64,000 nucleotides of DNA from Sequoia sempervirens (taxonomy: Eukaryota; Streptophyta; Pinopsida; Cupressales; Cupressaceae), in the NCBI GenBank assembly GCA_007258455.2, contig VDFB02275535.1, positions 24,505-88,504 of the forward strand, read 5' to 3'. Shown here in pieces: positions 1 through 10,809 of this stretch; position 1 is the first letter of the stretch; each line of letters opens with the position of its first letter. Under the pieces are notes generated by a model that was given only the letters and a program-made list of their open reading frames with translations, searched no databases and was not told where the DNA came from. A program made the position numbers and the translations under genes.

Positions 1-1722
1 CTTAAAAAAAAATTATTTATTGTTTGGAATATTACTATATAATAGGTATTCTTTGAATTGTTATGTTGAAATATGTGTAAAATATGCAAAATATGAAAGA
101 AAATTGCTAAATGAAACATAATGTTACGCATATAATTCAATAGACACATCTTGTAATTGTTTGATGAGATGAGACTGCCACTATATCATATAGATTCTTT
201 TGGAGTGGATTGAAAGTAAATTGTACTAACTACGAAGATTAATTGAAGATTATCATAGGTTATAGAGATTTTTGAGGCCATCTTAGTTGCAAAAAAATCA
301 AAGAGTGATTAGAGGTAATTATTAATTAGAGATATTGCAAAGAGAAAGTGCATGCAATTTATATTGGAAGATCACATGCTATAGCATAAGAATTGATAAA
401 CTCACCTACATGAAAAATTATTATTCCCAAAGCTATTAAGACCATTTTTTAATAGAAAATCCATGACTCTTTAATTTACTTTAACTTATTGTTAGTCTAT
501 AAGTTTCTCCTCATAGGCTCTCTCATCTAGGTTTCTCCTATTAAATTAATACAAATATTTTCATAAGTAGAATACCACTAAAGCCTCAAAATTACATGCT
601 ATTACTAGAATAATGGACTACAATACATTCAAGTTGATAGAGCTTCAAAATACTTTATTGTGATAGATTATTTAAATTATAATGTATTGTAGTAGGTGAT
701 TACATATTCATTTAATTATAATTTGATCGTCATATTTTATCTTTATTCTTGAGAGCCTACCCATAAGGAAAAAAATATTTTCACTTTTTAAGAGGAAAAG
801 CTATTGAACCTTGAAAATAAAGTGGACACTCCATGAATTATAATAACTTTGATGCGTATTTTATGCGTATCAACAATTCCAAAAATATCTTTTGTAGTTT
901 ATGTAGTCACTTATTGATGCACTATTAACATTATCTACTTTAATTATCTACCATGCACATAAATCCAAATTACAACATACATCTAATATTTGTTCTAAAA
1001 AATGCATAGATAATAACCAGAAAATTAATTTGGCCTGTAATATAAGACAATGCAACAAATAGATAATAACCCTCTAATCATTTAATTTTAACCAATCAAT
1101 ACAACTTAAGCTAAGCAATAATCCATATAACTAAAGAATATACTTTTTATCTTTATGGATAATTAGCTGGATTTGTTTGTAATGCACAAATAGAAATTGA
1201 TTTATTTCAAGTTTATGACACATACTTCAAATATATACATATATAAATACTTACAAATTCTCATGGTCCAAATTAGGTACATTAAAATACAAACATGTCT
1301 CATTCTATATATATATATATAATCGAATCAATACGGTACATTCCACCTCCTTTGATGATTATATTATAATTGCACATTAATATTATATTAGGTATATTAA
1401 TGATGTTTATGTATTTTAACATTGCTATAATACACACTATGTTTTTTTGAATGTTTCGGTCAACCTTTTTGTAACATATGTTTGTAGCATACATAAGATA
1501 TTGGAATTGTATATGAGCATGACATAATGTTATCAATTATTTTGAAATAATTATAGTGCTTTTATAAAGATACATTTCTTAACCAAAAAAAAAAAAAAAC
1601 TAAAATTGACAAGGTTGATACTATTTTTGGTGTCTTTCTAACAATTGTCTAAATTGATAAAAAATAATGATACATTGAAAGTCACTTCTTTTTAATAGAT
1701 TCATCAAAATCTCTTAGAATAT
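1..1722. other. AT-rich intergenic DNA, no gene recognised
   Basis: No reading frame longer than about 80 codons and no recognisable protein motif on either strand. A short (AT)n run lies near 1303-1321 and an A-run near 1585-1600. It could be old, unrecognisable transposon sequence. Confidence 0.6.
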
Positions 1723-1737
1723 TCCATCTATGACATT

Positions 1738-1921
1738 TTTTTTTTGATAACCTAAGGTATCCCCGAGACTCAACCCAGTGCGTTCCCTTTACGAGGCGAG
1801 CTAAGGCGAGACTAATCCTTGGGGATACACCAAACCGCCCACCGAGCACTAGGCCTCAGAGTCGAACCCAAGATCTTGGGAGCAAACCCAAGACTCAAGC
1901 TAACTCTACTACTTGTGCGGG
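1738..1921 (-). mobile_element. tRNA-derived SINE
   Basis: Read on the minus strand, the element starts at 1921 with a tRNA-like head. An A-box-like segment (TAGTAGAGTTAGC) is followed about 35 bases later by a good B box (GGTTCGACTCT), the internal RNA polymerase III promoter. It ends at 1738 in an A-tail, seen as T-run 1736-1745 on the plus strand. A perfect 15-bp direct repeat (TCCATCTATGACATT) flanks it at 1723-1737 and 1922-1936, as expected for target-primed insertion by LINE machinery. The perfect duplication and clean boxes suggest a fairly recent insertion. SINEs encode no protein. I do not assign a named family. Confidence 0.9.
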
Positions 1922-1936
1922 TCCATCTATGACATT

Positions 1937-4400
1937 GTTATAAACTAGTTAAAGCACACAAATATATTATTCGATGATCGATAAACATACATATAAACAA
2001 TTCTCAGATAAACACTACACAAAATAACGTAAACAAACATAAATATACAATATTTAACTCGCAAAACTATTCAAATATAAACAAATCAACCGTCCAATAA
2101 CACTTTTAAATACATTTACTCATAGTATAATATAATAAACATTCATTCATCCCAAAAAGAAGTTTAAAAAAATTCAAAGAGAATCTCCCATCCGACAGAT
2201 TGAATTTCTTCGAAAAATTCAACTCATAGCATAAAATTGGATCCATGTTAGTTGCCGACCAAAATAATTTTGCACGGCCAAAAAGTTTAAAGAGTACTTT
2301 TATGGCCAAGACTTTTTAGCCAAGGGAAAATAAGCTGCCGTATTAGGTAATTAATACCTATTACTCAAGTTATAAATCAATTAACAGAAACATCCAAGTC
2401 TGAGGAAGAAAAATTGTCTGTGTAATTCCAGAACTTTCCCAAACCTCATGTCTTGTCATGGGCCACAGTCATTAAACAGAAACTCTAGTTTTCTAATGGT
2501 GGGCCATCTTAATCTTGAAACAGTTGCGCTGTAAAGGAATCTTCTTTTTAAGATACCAAATAGGTAAACCTCGTGGGGCCCCCCACTCCAAGGTCCACTC
2601 TCCTTGTTTACTTGTAGACTAAGATAAGGTAGGAGCTAGGGCTTTTTTAAGCTTGTTGGTTTGACTTTGAGGTGTGATGCTATGTGTTTTTATTTGGTTT
2701 CAATATATAGTCTTTTCATCACATATATATTTTTGGTGTATTTTTGAATTGAGTTAGTCTATAATGTCTAGAAAATATATTATTTGTATTTATTTTGATC
2801 GTGGCGTATAAAGTATTTGTAAGGGATAAAAGTTTATATTTGGATTTTTACATTTTTGTTTTATACTATTTAGCACAAATGTCGTAAGTATGTATGGATA
2901 ACATTTCAGTTTGACTTAGTTGGTTTATAAACTAGCTCTTACCTAGAACCTATCAATGAATTATTACAACATTTTACCTTATCCTTGACCACTCCACATT
3001 TTGAAACCATGCCACCATGGTCTAGGCTAAACTATGCGACCTACTTTAGATCTAAGTTCAAATTCACTATTTTGTGCTTCAAGGCAAAACCTTTTAAAAA
3101 AAACAACCTTCATCTTGTCATCTTGTCTACGAAAAGGATCAAATTTGTGATTATGGATATATATTAAGGATATTGTTGTGGTCATTATAAAAAATTAAAA
3201 ATTATAATCTAGTTGGAACATCCAATGCTAGATTCCACATTTAAGCAATACTTCATTTCATAAGTCCACAAGATTTGTATCTGTGTAGCTTGTTTGACAT
3301 GATTGTGACATCTTGTTCTCATAGGGACTTGACTATTGCCAAGATAAGGCTAGGGACTTCCTTTAGTCTTAAAGGAAGTCTCACTATGATTCTAAGCACA
3401 ACTAGTAGGTTAGAAATATAGAAGAAAAAAGTTAACAAAGTCAATAGATTAATATCAATAGACAATCAAGTTGCACCACCTAGATTAGATCACACAACAT
3501 GTCCCAATGTAGGACCAAGTTGCATGGTGATCCCTAGTCCATACTAGTATAATTCTATACATACTTTTGCCACATCTTTTGGACCACTTGTTTGCATGTA
3601 GATTACATTATCCTATTGTAATGGATTTACTTATATCAAGAGTAGAAATACAAGTTTAATGAAGATGGTCCACATGATATCAATAACCAAACAATAAAAT
3701 TAAAACTTGAATCCAACACAAGAGAGAAAATACACACATGTTAGCAATAAAAGTGGGAACATAGACCATAGTTTTGAGCCCTATCTAAATCTTAAGTGTT
3801 GTGTTTATACCCTAGTGATAGTAGTGGGAGAATAATAAGAGGGTATGTAGTGTAAATACTACTATTCAATACCTTAACAAAGATCAAACAAACATTGTAT
3901 AGAAATTAAACATAAATATGCACCATAACCATGAATCTCCTTTATAAATGTATCCATCTCTAAGTTACTGTATACAATATCATATAAAAAAGTACTTGGT
4001 TATGAATATTTCTTTCTTATCTATTCTTCTTACTACTTCTTACATCATCATAATAACTATACATATACATGTAATTAGAGATGTGTCCATTACAAAATAT
4101 GACTATTCCTACTAGACCTAGTTAGCCTTATGATCCATAACCCTTTTCTACTCAATCGTAGTTAGTTTTGTAAGCTATTGTACCTCTATTTTGTCCCCTG
4201 CCAACATCATCCCTCGCCTTTAGAACTATGTCTTACCTTGAAGACATGCAAAACTAATTAATTCACACACAGGTTCTTATAGATCACTTTGAGGTTGGTA
4301 AAGGTGTACCCATCACATTGTTTCTTTACTTGCTATATGGTATTTGGATTTGGCTATGTATTTGAATGAGTATTTTTTCTTGTGTAACAATGGTTGGGAT
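1937..4400. other. unassigned AT-rich sequence
   Basis: Only short unrelated frames are seen. A small purine/pyrimidine-rich stretch near 2570-2630 resembles LTR-like sequence but has no pair. No tRNA, promoter or coding signal could be supported. Confidence 0.5.
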
Positions 4401-5720
4401 TTAAATTTACAACACTATCTTCTTTGTAATGTTGCATCCCCAAGTAAGCTATTTGTATGAGCCATTCTTAAACTTACTACCTCCTTGAGCTAATTAATTT
4501 GAGCTCTATTTTTTTCTCTTTGATCCTACAACTATTGGAGTTGGGTATTCATTGTTTAGACCTATGATCTTATTGTGCCATTGACATCCATCATTGGGTC
4601 ATGATTGCTAGCTACCTACAATATCTTTAACTCTATTTTATCTATTTGGTTTTCAACACTTTGGTGAGTGTAGGCCATTGTAGATAATTTTGATATAGAG
4701 TATTAATATTGGTCTTTGTATTATGTAGAGTGTTAATATCAACTTCTAAGTGGGTGTGCACTACAACACATGTTATTCACTAGTGCTCATCCATCCTAGT
4801 TTTGTTTACATATGCTAGGACTTGTCTTTTGATAGTGACAACCTAATTTTCCATTTCTTTCATGACCCCATCTATTAACTGCTTTAATTTTTTCCCCAAT
4901 GATATTTATCCATTTGCAATTGTTGTGATTTATTTTGGATGATGGTGATGGCATCTTTAAGTTGGTCTACAATCTCAATATGTTGCTTCAATATTTATTC
5001 CCTTGTTGTGCTATAAAAGATATCTCCTAATTAGAACTTCTACAAGGGATCTATATGCTAGTCAAGTCTATTTGTGAACCTATGAGTGAAAATTGAAGAA
5101 GTTGAGGTGTTGTTATTGGGTTGAATTTTATTTTGTTATGCCAAGAAGTATTTGATAGACTACATTAGGGAGGTTGTAGTGGAAGATGATGGTTTATCTA
5201 GAGAGAGAGGTGATTCTTATTGTGGTTATTTACCTTTTGATTGACTTGTTTCCTATTGGGTACCTGTAGAGAGTGTGCATTGTGCTTGTTGGATCTTCTT
5301 TTATTTTTCCTTTAATGTCACATATGCTTTTTGAGTCATTGTAATGGTAGTTTGTTGTATTTGTTGGAACCTCTATTTAGACCAAAGCTCTTTGGCCTAC
5401 ATTTGTTCTAATTTTTGTTATATTGTAGGTAGGGATGAAATTATCTCTGCTAGTGCTTTCTTCCTTAGCTCTTCCTCCATTTGAATTTATTTTTCCCTAT
5501 TTTTCTTGAGGGATGCTACTAATATTTTTCCCTCTTTTTCTTGAGGGATGTTGCTAAGTCCTCCCAATTTTTTAAAATTACATTCTCCAATATTGTAGAG
5601 GAGGCCATCATGTATTTGATCATTTCTTCTTCAATGGTATCTTTATTATATTTCCCTACATATGTGTACAATTTCTATTATTTGATGGAGCACCCCTTTC
5701 CCATATAAGCCACTATATAG
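4400..5720 (-). pseudogene. possible gag-like relic
   Basis: On the minus strand, from about 5614 downward, a frame opens with MASSTILEN and continues into lysine/glutamate-rich helical sequence (for example LKKKREKY and QMEEELRKKALAE). It then runs into a glutamine-rich stretch with several stops and shifts. The composition is like the coiled-coil part of plant gypsy Gag proteins, but no zinc knuckle or catalytic motif is visible. It lies upstream of the Copia-C relic on the opposite strand, so it would be a separate insertion. Low confidence; it could be chance codon bias. Confidence 0.25.
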
Positions 5721-6019
5721 GAGATCTACATATATTATGGATTCTGGTTCTATTTTTACTCCTTTCTCTATTTATTCCTCTATTTTAATATCCTCTTTTT
5801 CTATTTTTGTATTAGGGATCTAGATCTATTTTGTTTTTACTCCTTTTTTTCCCTTGTCTTTCTCTCTACACTCACTTGGAGTAGTGTTTCGAAGGCTTCT
5901 TTCATCAATGGTTTCTTACAACAAGGTTATAAGAAAGCTTATCTTGGATAGACTATGAAGAAGAACATGATAGAAATGAGAGAGAATTCTTCGCCAATAG
6001 TTATGATAAGGTCTAAGAG

Positions 6020-7333
6020 ACAACAAAGATCAACCTAAAGGTATAGTACAATAGATTCATATTTTGTGTTTTCTATTACTTGTACTAATAGTGAACCAAT
6101 TTCAATGGAAGATGACATCACTTGCAAAGATAAAATTCTTGGAAGAATGCCATATATGAGGATATGATGACATAGAAGCAATGTAATACTTGGAATTTGG
6201 TTGATCTTCCTAAGGATAGGAAACCCTGTGGTTGCAAGTGGGTGTTAAAGAACAAGTTTAGTGTAAATGAATAAATTCAATCGTACATGACATAGTTGGT
6301 GCATAAATGATGTTTCAATATTGATGGATTTGAATTTGTTGAGATCATTTCCCTTATTTCTAAGTTGATTTTCTTTAGGATACAAGGTGGAAGCTAAATA
6401 TACATGGAACAACTCAAATGATACAAGGTGAAAGGTAAAGATTAATTAGTTTGCAAGATAACTAGGTCTTTTTATGGATTAAGGTAGTCCCCATGGATGT
6501 GAAACCAAAATATCAACACACTTGGTAGAATTAGGATTTATAAGAAGTGATGCTGATCATTTTGTGTATCATAAATAGGTAAATGATCACATTTTATTTT
6601 TTTATATTATGATATGATTATCATTAGAGATAATAAAGCACTAATTCAAGAATTGAAAACTTAGTTGTCTAGTTGGTTTGATCTAAAATACTTAGGAGGT
6701 ACTAGATATATACTTCGTATGGAAATATGTAGGGATATGCCTTATAGGAAACTATGGATAAGCTAGAGAAAGTAACCTGAAATAGTTTTGTAGAGGTTTG
6801 GAATGCAAGAGAGTAAATTGATAAGTTCACACTTACCAATTAGTACAAAGTTGAGTATGGAACAATGCACTAAATCTATGTCGGATTTGGAGAATATGAG
6901 GAAGGTTCCTTATGCTACTATGGTGGGAATTCTCATGTATACAATGGATTGCACAAGACTAGACTTTTCCTAAGTAGTGGGAGTTCAAAGTAAGTTTATG
7001 GAAAAGATAGGTAAAGAACATTGGACACATATGAATAGATTTTTCATCTACTTGAAGGGAAATATGGATTATTGCTTAAAAAGGATTTTTTTGAGTGTAT
7101 ATGGATTAGTATATTAGAATTGGGCAAGAGATATTGACAATCAAAGGTCTACAAGTATTATGTATTTAGTCTATTTAGTAGAGTAGTGATTTGGATGAGA
7201 AAGAAGTAGTAGATAGTTGCCTTATTAGCTATTGAATTGGAATATATGGATGGAACATATGATTGTAAAAAATAGGCATGGTTGGAGAGGTTGTGCAATA
7301 GTATTATTTTTAAGAGTCAAATAGTGGTGATAC
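6020..7333 (+). pseudogene. Copia-C: Ty1/copia reverse transcriptase and RNase H relic (5' part)
   Basis: Conceptual translation in shifting frames recovers the copia order. The RT N-terminus is TWNLVDLPKDRKP followed by CKWVLKNKF (about 6188-6270). The later RT block is SWFDLKYLGG (about 6670-6710). The end of RT is KVPYATMVGILMYTMDCTR (about 6905-6965). An RNase H start (RDIDNQRSTS) is near 7125, and VALLAIELEYM lies near 7210-7250. Many stops show it is long dead. The relic stops in the middle of RNase H at 7333, exactly where Ty3-A's target duplication starts, and continues at 34593. Integrase, Gag and LTRs were not recognised. Confidence 0.8.
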
Positions 7334-7496
7334 ATGATTGTAGTGTAGAAAAAAGTAACCATTTTTTACACTTAATTTGGGAATAATTAATATTGAACTG
7401 AGCCTAATGTTGCCTTGATTTGGTGTTGTAATGTGTTTTACATGTTCACATTAAATCTAGGACCCTTTTAAACTAAATGGACCTAATTGTGCCTTA

Positions 7497-8465
7497 GGGT
7501 GATCCCATAATAGTGGTTTACAATTTTTGGCCAAACTGGACACTGAAATTATTATTTTTAACTGAATCTTCACATTCAGGCACCTATAGCGGCTAAACTG
7601 TGAGGAATTTGAAGATGGTGCAAACTAGAGTCTCATCAAATTTTGTCTGTAGATTCTAAAAATTATTTTTTCAAAATTTTTGGAATCAAATTGCACTTCT
7701 TTTCCATCTCCCACAAAATTAATTTTTTTAGAAAACAACATTTTTTAAAAGTGACAAGTATAGCATAACTTTTTTCCATGAAAGGATAAAATTATAATTC
7801 TTTCAAATTTAGATTTGTAACTCTGATATCTAGTGCTTCCACTTGGTTAGATAGTTTTTTATTGAATATTTTTTCTTAATCAAATCTAAAAGTCAAACGA
7901 ATTACAATTGCATTACGATGACCATATAACGCGAACTTTTTGTATATGTCAAAATTTTTATTTTATTTTTGTTGGATCAAGGACTTCAATATCTGGTGCA
8001 CTCATATTTTTCATTTTTTTTTTTGATAATATTTTATTTTTCCACATGTGAAGAACAAAAAATTCATTTTGATGAAAACCTATGTTTAATAAAACTTAAA
8101 AACAAATACATAACAAAACCAAAACATATTAAAATTATATTCATTGGATAGCTTGTTCTGGGAATACCATAATCATTTCAAATAAATTTTAAATGAATTC
8201 ATTTTATCCCCAAAAGCTAAATCAAAAGTGATTTTTTATCAGCATTTTGATAGGTGTAAAGGAGACGCATTTATAGTTATGGTTTAAAACTAGCGAGGTT
8301 CTATCCAAGGGGGTTTGATCTAAGGTGATTTGATCAAACCCTCTTCAATTGTAATCTTTAAAATGGAACTTTTTAAGGCTTAAATCATTATATTTTCTAA
8401 AAATATGTGATTTCAACTAAAATTCGTTCCTCTCAGGAATTGTAAACCATTATTATGACAGCACA
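7497..8465. mobile_element. non-autonomous inverted-repeat DNA element (MITE-like)
   Basis: Absent from the matching place in the 3' LTR (about 29420), so it is a clean insertion. The ends form imperfect inverted repeats about 25-30 bp long, sharing CATAATA followed by TGGTTTACAA. The duplicated target is CCTTA (7492-7496 and 8466-8470). If only TTA is counted, the element starts and ends with GG, which would fit a PIF/Harbinger-like MITE. No transposase ORF is present. It contains an internal perfect hairpin: GGGTTTGATC at 8311-8320 pairs with 8332-8341. A related copy lies inverted near 62672-62960. Confidence 0.75.
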
Positions 8466-8673
8466 CCTTATTTAGGGTGTTGTAAAGTGTATCCTAACAC
8501 TTTCACACTAATCTAGGGATTTATGAATTAATTGGGCTTATTTATGCCTTAATTGGTCCTATTTTGCATCCACAAGCCTTATTAATTACATCTTTTCATG
8601 GATAATCCCGACACTTATCAAATAACCAATCATAATTCAACGATTTGGGTCATGTGTTCCAGATCTAGTGATC

Positions 8674-8822
8674 TGGGACTCATACACCATCTTGGGTGTA
8701 TGAGTCCCACTAAGGTCTTGGGACCTAATTTCAAGTTGCACACTAAACAAGACACTCCTAGAAATATGTGTCCTAGGTTTTAGCTATTGGGACTCATACG
8801 CCACAACTAGTGTATGAGTCCT
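8674..8822 (+). other. paired hairpin motifs in Ty3-A LTR
   Basis: GGGACTCATACACC at 8675-8688 pairs perfectly with GGTGTATGAGTCCC at 8695-8708 across a 6-base loop; one more T-A pair extends the stem. A second related hairpin spans 8789-8822 (10 Watson-Crick pairs plus G-U extensions). Degenerate copies of the same motif occur at 9673-9690, 9767-9803, 10437-10471 and 10549-10583. The position upstream of the TATA-like box suggests a regulatory or RNA-structural role, but no function is shown. Confidence 0.7.
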
Positions 8823-8929
8823 GCTTTAACTAGGACCTAATTTAAATTAAATTCTTGGTGGGATTTTATTATCCTAGATCTGATGTCGGCTTGTAGTGTT
8901 GTAATTTTGGGAAATTTGGCATAAATAAG

Positions 8930-8938
8930 TATAAATAC
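8930..8938 (+). promoter_or_regulatory. TATA-like box of Ty3-A 5' LTR
   Basis: The TATAAATAC sequence is conserved in the 3' LTR at 29879-29887. A plant LTR promoter would sit at the U3/R junction, and a start about 30 bases downstream would be near 8965. The conservation and position are seen; activity is inferred. Confidence 0.55.
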
Positions 8939-9355
8939 AAGGTTATTTCACATAGTTTCATCCTAGAATTTCATAAGCAATCAAAATTACTTTCACAAGA
9001 GCATTAGAGAGTATTCAAGAGCATTCAAGAGCATTCAAGAGCATTTTTAAGGCATTCAAGGGTAGATTTGTAGAAGAATTATTGTAACAATGAAGATCCA
9101 TTATCATGTCAAAGTCATGCATGTTATTTGAGCTAATATGTTGATGTAGTGTTCAAGATCAATTAAATTATTCAAAGGCATTATCTTTCATGAAGAATCA
9201 TCTCATGAAGAATCATGATCAAGATATACATCCATTGAGGCCATTCAGGCTTGTTTGTAGATCTACAAGGTTTCAAAGGTTCTTTTGTTTCATCTTATGT
9301 TTCATGTCTCATTTTATTCATGCTTCATTTCTCATTAAGGTTTGATTAACAAAAT

Positions 9356-9378
9356 GAGGTTTGACCAAGGAAAACCCC
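9356..9378 (+). other. conserved LTR hairpin, 5' LTR copy (decayed)
   Basis: Matches the GGGGTTTG-loop-CAAACCCC hairpin of the 3' LTR (33746-33768). Here the stem is partly broken (GAGGTTTG and AAAACCCC). Confidence 0.55.
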
Positions 9379-10173
9379 CATGTTACCCAAAAAAACTACA
9401 CTTTTTATCTCTCTTTGTGTGATTGCATGTTTATAGGTTGAAGAAAAAGTGGTTTTGAAGCCCTCAAAAGTACCAAAATGACAAAGTTTGCAAAAGTTGT
9501 CATGAAATGTTAAGGCTCATGGAAACTTAGATCTAGAGCAAGATATCCAACATATTTGCATGGAACCAATGGGAAAGTGCTTATTTAATCCATCTTCAAA
9601 GGCTCAAAAAGTTTCCCTTCAAATTTTTTCTCTTGGGACACTTCGCGACAAAATGGGACACTTTGCAATAGTTTAGGCATATAAGTCCCAGTACTACCTT
9701 TTTAATAGATTTTAGTAGATCCAAATCAGTCACTAAGAGATTCTGGATCCTACCTAGAAACCCTAGTCTGGGACTAAATCACCCATCTGGCGTATGAGAC
9801 CCAGTGAGCATTAAAAGTCATAATTTCAGGGTTTCAGAGCTTGTTTTGATTACATCTTTCTTTCAGGTACCTTTCTATTTAATTCTCTTTTATTAGTTTG
9901 ATTTAAAGTTCTTAATTCTCTAGGTTTCATAGCTTGATTTGCATATTACTTTCATTCCATTTCTTTCCAAGCCTTTGCTTGGTGGTGAACCCCCTTTTTT
10001 CTTTAATCACACCCCTAAGACACCTTATTGCAGATCTCTTCTCCTAATTCCATCCTTAGATTGAGATCTCCAGGGTTTCCTTTTATGAAACTTGAAGGAA
10101 ATAGGTGAAGGAACCCTAATCACCCTTTAGTTCCATCTCCCAAAAGAGGTGGAACCCCATTTTCTTTGTTTCA

Positions 10174-10809
10174 TTTTTGTGAACCTAGCCTTTAGAACAT
10201 CTTATTTTCTAATTTGGAGTGCATAATAGTCCTAGATCTAGCTGACATTAACTTTGCATTAGGTCTTGTATTAGTTAATTTGAATCTAGGGTTTCTAAAT
10301 CTTGCATTAGTGAAAGTGCATATAGGTTGCATTTTTGACTTGAAATATGTAATTGCACATAGTCTAGACATCATACAAACCAAAAAAATAACTTTCACTT
10401 AGAATTTGCTAAAATTAGTGTCAAAACCCTAATCTAGGACTCATATGCCCCTCTGGGTGATTTAGTCCCAGTATAGGTGGGTTTTCCTAATTTTTGGGAA
10501 TTATGTGCTGATTGTTTATCAACATTTGAACTCTTGAAAAGCCCTAAATGGGACTCATATGCCCCTTTGGGCGATTTAGTTCCAGATCAGACCTAAAACT
10601 TCCATTCACATCATTAAAAACCTCATTTCTATACTTCCTAGGCTTGCTAGTAACATACTGTATTAGCCTGGAAAGTTTTAGGAACTTCTGTTTTATGTAT
10701 CTAGGTCAAAACATCCATTTAGTGTAGTCATTTTTAAAGCTTTTCAAAAGTCATTTCAGTATTAAATTTTTTTCAGATCTGTAGGACATTTGTTTACATT
10801 TTAGAAGCG
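10174..10809 (+). other. Ty3-A leader region
   Basis: Non-coding stretch between the 5' LTR and the first ORF. It carries two more copies of the palindromic GGACTCATATGCCC motif (10437-10471 and 10549-10583), now with the second arm changed to GGGTGATTTAGTCCC. No gene seen. Confidence 0.6.

Larger units (their letters stand above)
7339..10173 (+). repeat. Ty3-A 5' LTR, split by a small inverted-repeat element
   Basis: Matches the 3' LTR at 29286-34587 along its length once the inserts in each copy are set aside; the LTR proper is about 1.85 kb. It holds paired hairpin motifs (8674-8822), a TATA-like box (8930-8938), an ATTCAAGAGC tandem run (9010-9045) and a conserved G/C hairpin (9356-9378). 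The copies differ by many substitutions and by repeat-number changes, so the insertion is not recent. I could not assign a standard tRNA primer-binding site just after 10173. Confidence 0.88.

Noticed and set aside
1300..1536. 78-codon minus-strand frame
   Set aside because: Low-complexity Ile/Tyr/Asn-rich translation over an (AT)n region; no motif or start context.
10192..10402. Opposed 60-70-codon frames in the Ty3-A leader
   Set aside because: The plus and minus frames overlap each other, have no motif and lie in non-coding leader sequence.
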